This document shows positions 36,412 to 47,179 of a DNA stretch of 64,000 nucleotides, piece after piece. The stretch spans positions 18,550-82,549 of the forward strand of contig DASTNZ010000155.1 of assembly GCA_035762665.1 (NCBI GenBank), read 5' to 3'. This stretch comes from JASLBX01 sp035762665. Lineage in GTDB: Bacteria > Actinomycetota > Actinomycetes > Jiangellales > Jiangellaceae. The position numbers and the translations under genes were made by a program. The notes under the pieces were generated by a model that ran no database searches, was not told the DNA's origin, and saw only the letters and a program-made list of their open reading frames with translations. Numbering within the stretch: the stretch's first letter is position 1; each line of letters starts with the position of its first letter.

Positions 36412-38361
36412 GTGCCGAGCGTGGGCGAAATCTCGAAACGGTTGCTGGTCGGTCGAAGGTCGGCCGCAGACCATCTGCAACAGCGCTTGCCCAAACGTGT
36501 CGCCCTTCCGATCTACTCGAGCGACACCGTCTCGTCGGTGGCCTACGCCACCCAGGAACTTCTCGTCGTCTTGACCCTAGGCGGGTTGAGCGCCCTCTAC
36601 CTGACCCCATGGGCGGCCGCTGGTGTCGTCGTGCTGATGGTGGTCGTTGTCGCTGCGTACCGGCGGCTCGTGCAGGTGTACCCGAACGGTGGTGGCGACT
36701 ACGAACCGGCGGTCCGCAACCTCGGCGAGCACGCTGGCCTGGTCACCGGTGGCGCGATGCTGACCGCACTCGTGCTCACTATCGCTGTCGCGGTGGCGGC
36801 CGCGGTCGACAATCTGATCTCCGCCTTCCCCACCCTGGATGAGGCCGGGATCGCGCTTGCGGTGGGGACGATCGTGGTGCTCGGCGCGCTCAACCTGCGC
36901 GGGCTCCGTGCCACCGGGCTGCTTTTCGCCGTGCCGACGTATTTGTTCGTGGCCGGCGTCGCGGCACTCACGGCGTGGGGACTGGCGCGGACCGCAGCGG
37001 GCGACACGCCGGTGGCCGAGAGCGCCGAGCTCGAAGTCGCCGCCGAACTCGGCGAGGTAGCGGGATTGGCACTGGTCCTGCTTGCGGTGCGGGCGGCGGC
37101 GACCGGCGGGGTTGCGCTCACCGGCCTGGGAACGATCGTGAGCGCGGTGCCCACCTTCCGCAAACCCCGCCGGAAGAACGCCGCGACCACGCTGCTGATC
37201 ACCGGTGCGCTGGCAGCGGTCCTGTTCGTGGGTGTGACCGCACTGGCCGTCATGGCGGACGTGCGGTATGCCGCCGATCCGTGCGACCTCGTCGGTTTCG
37301 ACTGCGCGGGCGAACCGCAACGGACGGTGATCGCTCAGGTCGCCGCCGCCGTCTTCGGTGACGGTGCGTTCGGTTTCTATGTGATCCAGCTGGCCACGGT
37401 GCTTATCCTGCTGCTGGCGGCGAACACCGCCTTCGACTCGTTCCCGCTGCTTGGTTCGATCATGGCGCAGCACCGGCACTTGCCGCGCCAACTGCATCAC
37501 CGCGGGGATCGGCACGCCTTCAGGAACGCCGTGATCGTGATCGCTGTCGCTGCGGCCATCGTGGTCACAGCCTTCGAGGTGTCCGTGACGCGACTGGTGC
37601 CGCTGTATGTCGCGAGCGTGTTCCTGAGCTTCACCCTCGGCCAGACGGCGATGGTGCGCTACTGGAACCGGCAGCTCAGTGGCCCGCTGAGGACGGACGA
37701 GCGCTCCATGGCGGTACGCGCGCGGGCGCTGAGCGCGGCGGCCGCCGTCCTGACAAGCGCAGTCGTACTGGTGGTCGGGGTGACGGGATTCACCGGGGGT
37801 GTGTGGGTCGTCTTGGTTACGATCGCGGCTCTCTACCTGGTGATGCGCGGCATCCGGAACCACTACCAGAGAGTCGAGACCGAGCTGGCGGTGGACGGCC
37901 AGGCCGGAGCCACCAAGCTGCCTTCCCGGGTCCACGCGATCGTGCTGGTCTCCCGGCTGCACAAGCCGACGATGCGCGCGCTGGCCTACGCCCGGAGCGG
38001 CCGCCCCGACTTGCTGGAGGCGGTCACGGTGAACATCGACCTGGCCGAAACGCGCGCGCTCACCGACGAGTGGGACAGGCGCGGCATTCCGATACCGCTC
38101 AAGGTGCTGGACTCGCCGTACCGGGAGATCAACGGGCCCGTGGTGGAGTACGTCAACAGCATCCGCCGGGAGAGTCCGCGCGACCTCGTGGTGGTCTACA
38201 TCCCGGAGTACGTGCTCGGTCGATGGTGGGAGCAGTTGCTGCACAACAAGAGCGCCCTGCGACTGCGGGCTCGGCTGATGTTCACCCCGGGCGTGATGGT
38301 CACTATGGTTCCGTGGCAACTGCATTCGTCAACCCGGTCCGGTGACCAGCCTGACCGCTGA
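36412..38361 (+). CDS. APC-superfamily amino acid/cation permease
   Basis: A 649-residue permease with about 12 transmembrane helices and a ~170-residue soluble C-terminal domain (RVHAIVLVSRLHKPTMRALAYA ... RRESPRDLVVVYIPEYVLG) resembling a universal-stress/nucleotide-binding fold. Helix 1 carries ALPIYSSDTVSSVAYATQE, the helix-breaking substrate site of the family. The TrkA genes are divergent neighbours, and KimA-like potassium importers have this APC-plus-cytoplasmic-domain form, so potassium transport is possible (inference). The start is set at the GTG at 36412; codons further upstream would overlap the divergent trkA. Confidence 0.85.
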   Translation: MPSVGEISKRLLVGRRSAADHLQQRLPKRVALPIYSSDTVSSVAYATQELLVVLTLGGLSALYLTPWAAAGVVVLMVVVVAAYRRLVQVYPNGGGDYEPAVRNLGEHAGLVTGGAMLTALVLTIAVAVAAAVDNLISAFPTLDEAGIALAVGTIVVLGALNLRGLRATGLLFAVPTYLFVAGVAALTAWGLARTAAGDTPVAESAELEVAAELGEVAGLALVLLAVRAAATGGVALTGLGTIVSAVPTFRKPRRKNAATTLLITGALAAVLFVGVTALAVMADVRYAADPCDLVGFDCAGEPQRTVIAQVAAAVFGDGAFGFYVIQLATVLILLLAANTAFDSFPLLGSIMAQHRHLPRQLHHRGDRHAFRNAVIVIAVAAAIVVTAFEVSVTRLVPLYVASVFLSFTLGQTAMVRYWNRQLSGPLRTDERSMAVRARALSAAAAVLTSAVVLVVGVTGFTGGVWVVLVTIAALYLVMRGIRNHYQRVETELAVDGQAGATKLPSRVHAIVLVSRLHKPTMRALAYARSGRPDLLEAVTVNIDLAETRALTDEWDRRGIPIPLKVLDSPYREINGPVVEYVNSIRRESPRDLVVVYIPEYVLGRWWEQLLHNKSALRLRARLMFTPGVMVTMVPWQLHSSTRSGDQPDR

Positions 38362-38441
38362 GCCTGGAACCGGCGGCCGGCGCCCGCGCCGACCGCCAGC
38401 CTCGGTGGGCGTCCGACGACACGCATGGCAGGGTTGAATTC

Positions 38442-39407
38442 ATGGACCTGCGGATCTTCACCGAACCCCAGCAAGGAGCCTCGTACGACGACTTGCGTCG
38501 CATCGCCCAGGCGACCGAGCGCCTCGGCTTTGACGGCTTCTTCCGATCTGATCACTACCTGCACATGGGTGATCACCTTGACGGCCTGCCCGGACCCACG
38601 GACGCCTGGACGACACTGGCCGGCCTGGCCCGGGAGACGTCCCGCATACGGCTGGGAACGCTCGTGTCACCGGTGACGTTCCGGCACCCAGGCGTGTTAG
38701 CGATTCAAGTTGCCCAGGTCGACCAGATGTCCGGTGGCCGCGTCGAGCTTGGTTTGGGCGCGGGCTGGTTCGAGGCGGAGCACCGGGCGTACGGCATCCC
38801 TTATCCGCCGAACCGGTTCGACCTGCTCGAGGAACAACTGGAGCTGATCACCGGACTGTGGTCGACCCCAATCGGTGAGCGCTACTCGTACTCCGGGGCG
38901 CACTACACCCTCACCGATTCGCCCGCGCTGCCGAAGCCGATCCAGCAGCCGGTTCCCATCATCGTCGGCGGCACCGGCCGGCGCCGGACCCCGGGTGTCG
39001 CCGCTCGATTCGCTGCCGAGTACAACAGCTTCCGGGTCTCAGACGCCGAGTTGGCCGAGCGCTTCGACAGAGTGCGCCGGGCGTGCGAGGCCGCCGGGCG
39101 CGATCCGGACGATCTGGTCTACTCGGTTGCCGCAACGGTATGCGTGGGTTGGGACGAGGCGGAGCTGGCCCGGCGCGCAGCGGCCATCGGGCACGATCCC
39201 GGGGAGCTGCGCGAGCATGCCTTCGGCGGCACGCCAGCCGACCTCGTCGAGCGGCTGCGGTCGCTAAGCAAGCTGGGCGCCTCCCGTTTCTACCTTCAGG
39301 TACTCGATCTGGCCGACATGGACCACCTCGAACTCATCGCCGCCGAAGTCGCCCCAATGTTTAGCGGCTCCATGTCGCCAAAACAACCTTCACGTCGTGT
39401 ATCTTGA
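38442..39407 (+). CDS. LLM-class F420-dependent oxidoreductase
   Basis: A 321-residue luciferase-like TIM-barrel enzyme. FDGFFRSDHYLHMGD, RIRLGTLVSPVTFRHP, GLGAGWFEAEHRAYG and PIIVGGTGRRRTP are the family segments. In actinobacteria these enzymes usually use coenzyme F420. The substrate is unknown. The end of the gene overlaps the palindromic site at 39401. Confidence 0.85.
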   Translation: MDLRIFTEPQQGASYDDLRRIAQATERLGFDGFFRSDHYLHMGDHLDGLPGPTDAWTTLAGLARETSRIRLGTLVSPVTFRHPGVLAIQVAQVDQMSGGRVELGLGAGWFEAEHRAYGIPYPPNRFDLLEEQLELITGLWSTPIGERYSYSGAHYTLTDSPALPKPIQQPVPIIVGGTGRRRTPGVAARFAAEYNSFRVSDAELAERFDRVRRACEAAGRDPDDLVYSVAATVCVGWDEAELARRAAAIGHDPGELREHAFGGTPADLVERLRSLSKLGASRFYLQVLDLADMDHLELIAAEVAPMFSGSMSPKQPSRRVS

Positions 39408-39417
39408 ACTCAAGGTT
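39401..39417. promoter_or_regulatory. Candidate operator upstream of acnA
   Basis: ATCTTGAACTCAAGGT is a near-perfect 16-base palindrome (7-base arms with one mismatch around AC) followed by a T run. It lies over the stop of the LLM gene, about 100 bases before acnA. Its form is typical of MarR-type dimer sites. Confidence 0.3.
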
Positions 39418-39516
39418 TTTCGTTTCGCAGAGATTAGGAGAGCCTCTGCGAGACCCACACGACGGCCATCCGCGACGATGGGTAGCAACGGATGAATCAG
39501 GAAGGCGGGTAGTGAC

Positions 39517-42336
<2,820 letters not shown>

Positions 42337-42340
42337 CGTC

Positions 42341-42400
42341 CGATCACGTTCGGCAGGCGGTGCGACGTACCTACAGGCATGCATGCGTGTAGGTACGTCG
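42341..42400 (+). repeat. Dispersed 60-bp palindromic repeat, copy 1
   Basis: It begins CGATCACGTTCGGCAGGCGG and ends in a perfect hairpin: CGACGTACCTACA (42363-42375) and TGTAGGTACGTCG (42388-42400) around a 12-base loop. The same 60-base element occurs reverse-complemented at 47113-47172 with 53 of 60 bases identical. It lies 4 bases after the acnA stop and may also act as its terminator. Confidence 0.85.
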
Positions 42401-42465
42401 CTATGTCTACTGGGCGGCCACCGGAGTCACGTTGAGCGCGGCATTCGGCCCTCAGGGTCCGCAAA

Positions 42466-42789
42466 TCAAGCTGGCCGCGGTTCGGACCCTGACTCGGAGG
42501 CGACCGGCGTGCCTGGTTCGTCCGGGTGTGGAGTTTCCGGCTCGGGTTGCGGAAGCGGACCGGGCTCTGGCTCGGGGAGTGGCCCCGGCTCAGGACCGGG
42601 CATCGGCCTGGGCTCGGGTGGCAGCGGCTCCGGAGGGGGTTCCGTAGCCAGCGGCTCGGGTGCCGGCGGCGTCGCCGGCAGGATCCTCGCGACCGCTGAA
42701 CGCGATTGGGCTGCTGCTGACGTATCGGCCACACAGCCGCCTGCTGCGCGGAGAGCCAGGAAGGCGCCCGCGATGCGTCGAGCTCTCAT
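42466..42789 (-). CDS. Small Pro/Glu-rich protein with signal-peptide-like N-terminus (hypothetical)
   Basis: A possible 107-residue protein: a basic, hydrophobic start (MRARRIAGAFLALRAAGG), a single cysteine, then a Pro-Glu repeat tail (units such as PEPGPLPEPEPGPLP). AGGA lies seven bases upstream of the ATG at 42789. The composition fits a secreted or wall-spanning peptide, but the same DNA also reads as a Gly/Ser-rich frame on the plus strand (42383-42907), so coding on either strand is unproven. I recognise no family. Confidence 0.4.
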   Translation of the reverse strand: MRARRIAGAFLALRAAGGCVADTSAAAQSRSAVARILPATPPAPEPLATEPPPEPLPPEPRPMPGPEPGPLPEPEPGPLPQPEPETPHPDEPGTPVASESGSEPRPA

Positions 42790-42965
42790 GGTAAGTCCTG
42801 TCGGTGAGGCTACTGTGAACTCTGTGCCACTTGTGACTACGTGGTGCAGGCCATTCGCTGGGCTGATCCACCCACCAATGGCCATCCGATGCCGTACGGG
42901 CATCTAGACTGTCTCAGCAGTTGGTATACCCGGATTTGCGTGAGATCACCTGGGAGGAGAGACGG

Positions 42966-44876
42966 TTGGGTGTGCTCGAAGGCATCCAGAGCCCGCGTGA
43001 TCTGCGAGGCCTGTCGAGCGATGAACTGACCGCGCTTGCTGCGGAGATCCGTGACGTGCTCGTCCGGACTACTGCTCGGACGAGCGGCCACCTCGGTCCA
43101 AATCTGGGCGCGGTCGAGCTGACCATCGCCGTGCACCGGGTGTTCGACTCACCCCGCGACCCGGTGATCTTCGACACCGGCCACCAGGCATACGTCCACA
43201 AGCTCCTGACCGGTCGGCACGCCAAGTTCGGCACACTGCGACAGGAGGGCGGCCTCTCCGGCTACCCGAGCCGCGACGAGAGCGAGCACGACTGGGTTGA
43301 GAATTCTCACGCGTCGACGGCGCTCTCCTACGCCGACGGCATGGCCAAAGCGTTCGCGGTCCGCGGCGAATACAAGCGCACAGTCGTGGCGTTCGTCGGT
43401 GACGGTGCTCTCACAGGCGGCATGTCGTGGGAGGCGTTGAACAACATCGCCACCGGGACGCAGCGCCCAGTCGTGATTCTGGTCAACGACAACGGCCGGT
43501 CGTACGCGCCAACGGTCGGCGGCCTCGCGAACCACCTGGCCGGGCTACGCACCAACCCGCGGTATGAGCAGGCTCTGGATTTGGTCAAGCGTTCGCTCGG
43601 GCGCACGCCACTGGTCGGCGAGCCACTGTACGACGCGCTCCACGGCATAAAAAGGGGCCTGAAGGACATCCTCTCACCGCAGGGCATGTTCGAGGATCTC
43701 GGCATCAAGTACGTCGGCCCGGTTGACGGGCACGACCGGGAGGCGGTCGAGCAGGCGCTGCAGCGCGCCAGGCGGTTCCGCGGGCCGGTCATTGTGCACT
43801 GCATCACCCAGAAGGGTTTCGGATACGACGCCGCGGTCAACGACACAGTCGATCATTGGCACCAGGTGAAGGCTTTCGATCCGGAAACCGGGGCGGCAGT
43901 GGGCAACCCGGAGCGGACCTGGACGGATGTGTTCAGCGATGCTGTTGTCGCAGCGGGGCGCCGGCGACCCGACCTGGTGGCGATCACCGCGGCGATGCTC
44001 GGGCCGACCGGCCTGGACAAGTTCGCTGCGGCCCACCCTGACCGTTGTTTCGATGTCGGCATCGCAGAGCAGCATGCGGTCACGTCAGCGGCCGGCATGG
44101 CGATGGCCGGCCTGCATCCGGTGGTCGCCGTGTACGCGACGTTCCTGAACCGCGCGTTCGACCAGGTGCTGATGGACTGCGCACTGCACCGCTGCGGAGT
44201 GACGTTCGTCCTGGACCGAGCCGGTGTCACCGGCGACGACGGGCCATCCCACAACGGCATGTGGGACATGTCGATCCTGCAAGTTGTACCCGGTCTGCGG
44301 CTGGCCGCGCCGCGCGACGCGTCCCGCTTGGTCGAACTGCTCGGCGAGGCGCTGAGCATCGCCGATGCGCCCACGGTCGTCCGGTTTCCGAAGGGTCCGG
44401 TTGGACCCGACGTGCCGGCCGTCGACCGCGTGGGGGGCTGCGATGTCCTGGTGCGTTCGGCAGAACGGGACGCCTTGATTGTGGCCGTCGGGGCGATGGG
44501 CACCGTGGGGGTTGACGCGGCCGGCCGGCTGGCCGCCCAGGGGGTGGGCGTGACCGTCGTTGACCCGCGCTGGGTGAAGCCGGTCGATGACGCTCTGATC
44601 GGACTTGCCCGAGACCACCGGCTGGTCGTCACCGTGGAGGACAACGGCCGGGTGGGCGGCGTCGGCTCGGTCCTCACTCAGGTGTTGCGCGATGCGGGCG
44701 TGAGCACGCCGGTGCGCGAGTACGGCATACCCCAACGGTTCCTCGATCACGCCAGGCGCGGGAAGATCCTCAACGAAGTGGGTCTGACCGGCCAGAACCT
44801 CGCCCGGGAGATCGCTGGAATCGTGGCCGCTCTCGACTCCCATGCGCCGCGGCATATCGTGATCGACGGCCGCTAG
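42966..44876 (+). CDS. dxs: 1-deoxy-D-xylulose-5-phosphate synthase
   Basis: A 636-residue thiamine-diphosphate enzyme that condenses pyruvate and glyceraldehyde-3-phosphate in the first step of the MEP isoprenoid pathway. Visible motifs: GHLGPNLGAVELT, the ThDP/Mg site GDGALTGGMSWEALNN, the catalytic glutamate in GIAEQHAVT and HNGMWDMSIL. The TTG at 42966 is chosen because GGGAGGAGA lies 5-7 bases upstream and the protein then begins MGVLEGIQSPRDL like other actinobacterial Dxs; a TTG at 42921 would add 15 untypical residues. Confidence 0.94.
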   Translation: MGVLEGIQSPRDLRGLSSDELTALAAEIRDVLVRTTARTSGHLGPNLGAVELTIAVHRVFDSPRDPVIFDTGHQAYVHKLLTGRHAKFGTLRQEGGLSGYPSRDESEHDWVENSHASTALSYADGMAKAFAVRGEYKRTVVAFVGDGALTGGMSWEALNNIATGTQRPVVILVNDNGRSYAPTVGGLANHLAGLRTNPRYEQALDLVKRSLGRTPLVGEPLYDALHGIKRGLKDILSPQGMFEDLGIKYVGPVDGHDREAVEQALQRARRFRGPVIVHCITQKGFGYDAAVNDTVDHWHQVKAFDPETGAAVGNPERTWTDVFSDAVVAAGRRRPDLVAITAAMLGPTGLDKFAAAHPDRCFDVGIAEQHAVTSAAGMAMAGLHPVVAVYATFLNRAFDQVLMDCALHRCGVTFVLDRAGVTGDDGPSHNGMWDMSILQVVPGLRLAAPRDASRLVELLGEALSIADAPTVVRFPKGPVGPDVPAVDRVGGCDVLVRSAERDALIVAVGAMGTVGVDAAGRLAAQGVGVTVVDPRWVKPVDDALIGLARDHRLVVTVEDNGRVGGVGSVLTQVLRDAGVSTPVREYGIPQRFLDHARRGKILNEVGLTGQNLAREIAGIVAALDSHAPRHIVIDGR

Positions 44877-44894
44877 GTCCGGTACGGTTCTCGA

Positions 44895-46085
44895 GTGAAG
44901 ATCACGCAGCGGATGCGGGAGCTTGGTGTCCCGCCCTGGCTGGTGCGGTGGGCCATTATCGCCGTGTGTGTGGGCGCCATCGGCTCCCTCATTATCGCGC
45001 TCATCCTCATCGCGCTGCGGGTCCGCTTCATCTCGATCGCTGTGATGATCGGATTCGCTGAGGTGTCACTGCTGTGGCCGCTGGTCAAGTGGCTGCGCGC
45101 ACAGCGGGTGCCGCAGGTTATCGCCTCGATCCTGTGTGTCGTTGGGTTCTTGTCGTTCTTCGCGCTGCTGTTGGTGTTCGTCGTTGCCCAGGTTGTTCAA
45201 GCCAGCCCGCGCATCGCTGACGAGGTGGTCGGGGCGTTCGAAGAGACGATGGAATGGCTCCGGAGCGGTCCCTTCGGCGTCGACGACCAAACGGTGCAGG
45301 ATCTCCTCGACCAGTTGCAGGACTTCGTCGGCGGGTTCATCAGCAGCATCGGAAGCGCTGTCGCCAGCGGACTCGGCGTCGTGACCAACCTGATCACTGT
45401 CGTGCTGATCGCCACCTTCTTCGCTATCTTCGCGCTGGCGAGTGGCGATCGGCTGTGGATACAGTTCACCGGCCTGCTGGCGCCGGAGCACCGAGTGCCA
45501 GCCACCGCGGCGTTCCGGTCGGCGATGCGGACCACCGGCGCTTGGTTCTATGCCTCGGTTCTCACCGGCCTCGTCGACGGCCTCCTGATCGGGTTAGGTC
45601 TGTGGATCTTGGACGTGCCGCTGGCGGTGGCGATCGGTGCTCTCACGTTCATGCTCGCGTTCATACCGTTACTGGGCGCGACGATCGCAGGTGCGGTGGC
45701 CGTTGCCGTGGCGTTCGTCTCAGGTGGGCTGACCACGGCCATCTGGGCGTTGATCATCGTGCTGGTCGTGCAACAACTCGAGGGAAACCTTTTGGCTCCG
45801 CTGCTGATGGCCCGGGCCGTCAGCTTCCATCCTCTGATCATCCTGGTCTTGACGACATCCGCCGCCACTCTGTTCGGAATGCCGGGTCTGTTCCTCGCCG
45901 TGCCCGTGACCGGAGCGATCGTCGCCGCCATCGTCGGTTACCGCCGGTACAGCCCGGAGTACGAGGGCGGGCCCATTAGGGGAGTGGCGACAAAGGATGC
46001 GGTTCCCGAGCCAGACGAGTTGGAGGGACCTGTTTCGCGGGGAGTGCGGCGCATGGTGGCGCAGGACACAGAATCCGGTGGCTGA
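44895..46085 (+). CDS. AI-2E/PerM family membrane protein
   Basis: A 396-residue protein with about eight transmembrane helices and the family pattern: two N-terminal helices, a soluble amphipathic segment (~95-155) and the C-terminal QQLEGNLLAPLLMARAVSFHPL signature. Members are proposed exporters or Na+/H+ antiporters; the substrate here is unknown. It starts with GTG 18 bases after dxs and may share its transcript. Confidence 0.87.
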   Translation: MKITQRMRELGVPPWLVRWAIIAVCVGAIGSLIIALILIALRVRFISIAVMIGFAEVSLLWPLVKWLRAQRVPQVIASILCVVGFLSFFALLLVFVVAQVVQASPRIADEVVGAFEETMEWLRSGPFGVDDQTVQDLLDQLQDFVGGFISSIGSAVASGLGVVTNLITVVLIATFFAIFALASGDRLWIQFTGLLAPEHRVPATAAFRSAMRTTGAWFYASVLTGLVDGLLIGLGLWILDVPLAVAIGALTFMLAFIPLLGATIAGAVAVAVAFVSGGLTTAIWALIIVLVVQQLEGNLLAPLLMARAVSFHPLIILVLTTSAATLFGMPGLFLAVPVTGAIVAAIVGYRRYSPEYEGGPIRGVATKDAVPEPDELEGPVSRGVRRMVAQDTESGG

Positions 46086-46545
46086 TCGGCGATTGGTACC
46101 CGCGGGCTCGCCGGCCGTCGAGACGCTGGTCGCGGTTCGGCGGGCACGCGACCTGATCGACCGCGAATACTCGGAACCGCTCGATCTCGATGCCATCGCC
46201 AGCGCCGCCGGCTACTCGCGGTACTACTTCGTCCGCGCCTTTCGCGCGGCCTATGGCGAGACCCCTGGCCAGTACCTCTCCCGACGCAGGGTCGAGCGCG
46301 CGCAGGAACTGCTGCGGTCGGTCAACCTGACCGTGACCGAGGTGTGCCATCTGGTGGGCTTCTCCAGCCTCGGATCGTTCAGCGCGCGATTCCGCGAGCT
46401 CGTCGGCGTCTCGCCGTCCCAATACCAGCGCGAGGCGGCCCAGGCGGGCGCCCCGCCGATTCCCGGCTGCTTCGTGCTGATGTGGGCGGGCCGGCCCGGC
46501 AACAGGGCAACAACGGAGAAGCCGGCGTCGCACGCCTCCGAATAG
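46078..46545 (+). CDS. AraC family transcriptional regulator (DNA-binding domain only)
   Basis: A ~155-residue protein with two helix-turn-helix motifs: LDAIASAAGYSRYYFVRAFR and VTEVCHLVGFSSLGSFSARFRELVGVSPSQYQRE. No ligand-binding domain is present; a ~40-residue tail follows. The GTG at 46078 overlaps the end of the preceding gene by 8 bases; the frame is open further upstream. The VOC protein gene starts 42 bases later, a frequent AraC-VOC pairing, so it probably regulates or co-functions with it. Confidence 0.85.
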   Translation: MADRRLVPAGSPAVETLVAVRRARDLIDREYSEPLDLDAIASAAGYSRYYFVRAFRAAYGETPGQYLSRRRVERAQELLRSVNLTVTEVCHLVGFSSLGSFSARFRELVGVSPSQYQREAAQAGAPPIPGCFVLMWAGRPGNRATTEKPASHASE

Positions 46546-46587
46546 CGTTGTGGTCGATACTGATCCGGTTTCGACAAGGAGCGAGCG

Positions 46588-47043
46588 ATGATCACGAATC
46601 TCGGTGTGGCGAGTGTGTTCGTCACCGACTACGACGAAGCCAAGAAGTTCTTCGTGGAGAAGCTCGGCTTCGAGCTGCGGCACGACCTGACGATGGAGAA
46701 CGGCTACCGCTGGCTAACCGTCGGCCCGCCGGCCAGCCCGGAGTTCCAACTGGCCATCAGCGTGCCGGGGCCGCCAACGCACGACGAGGAGACGGCGGCG
46801 ATGCTGCGCGCGCTGATGGCGAAGGGTGCGCTCAGCGCCGGGGCTTGGAACACCGACGACTGCCGGAAGACGTTCGAGGAGTACTCAGCCCGCGGCGTGG
46901 AGTTCCTCCAGGAGCCGGTCGATCGTCCCTACGGGGTCGAAGCGGTCTTCCGTGATCCGTTCGGTAACTGGTACAGCCTCAACGAGACGAACGAGGCAAC
47001 CTTCGATACCGAGGCCATGAAGACGGCCTATCCCGAGGGCTGA
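46588..47043 (+). CDS. VOC family (glyoxalase/bleomycin resistance-like) protein
   Basis: A 151-residue protein with the paired beta-alpha-beta-beta-beta modules of the vicinal oxygen chelate fold: ITNLGVASVFVTDYDEAKKFF and, in the second half, GVEAVFRDPFGNWYSLNE. AAGGAGCG lies just before the ATG. The substrate is unknown; possibilities include glyoxalase, dioxygenase or drug binding. It pairs with the AraC regulator upstream. Confidence 0.87.
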   Translation: MITNLGVASVFVTDYDEAKKFFVEKLGFELRHDLTMENGYRWLTVGPPASPEFQLAISVPGPPTHDEETAAMLRALMAKGALSAGAWNTDDCRKTFEEYSARGVEFLQEPVDRPYGVEAVFRDPFGNWYSLNETNEATFDTEAMKTAYPEG

Positions 47044-47112
47044 CTGGCACCGACATAAGCGGTGGGCGGCTGCCAGCACATCCTGTGGAGGTGGGCCGCC
47101 CATCAGGCTCAA

Positions 47113-47172
47113 CGACGTACCTGCAGGTGTGCGTGCCTGTAGGTACGTCGAGCCGCCTGCCGAACGTGATCG
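47113..47172 (-). repeat. Dispersed 60-bp palindromic repeat, copy 2 (inverted)
   Basis: The reverse complement of the element at 42341-42400 with 53 of 60 bases identical, including the CGATCACGTTCGGCAGGCGG end. Hairpin arms are CGACGTACCTGCA and TGTAGGTACGTCG. It fills the gap between the converging VOC and fadB genes. Confidence 0.85.
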
Positions 47173-47179
47173 AATGGAA

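Noticed and set aside
42383..42907. Gly/Ser-rich plus-strand ORF
   Set aside because: No ribosome site, starts inside the palindromic repeat, and the minus-strand frame has a better start and signal-like N-terminus; both remain weak.
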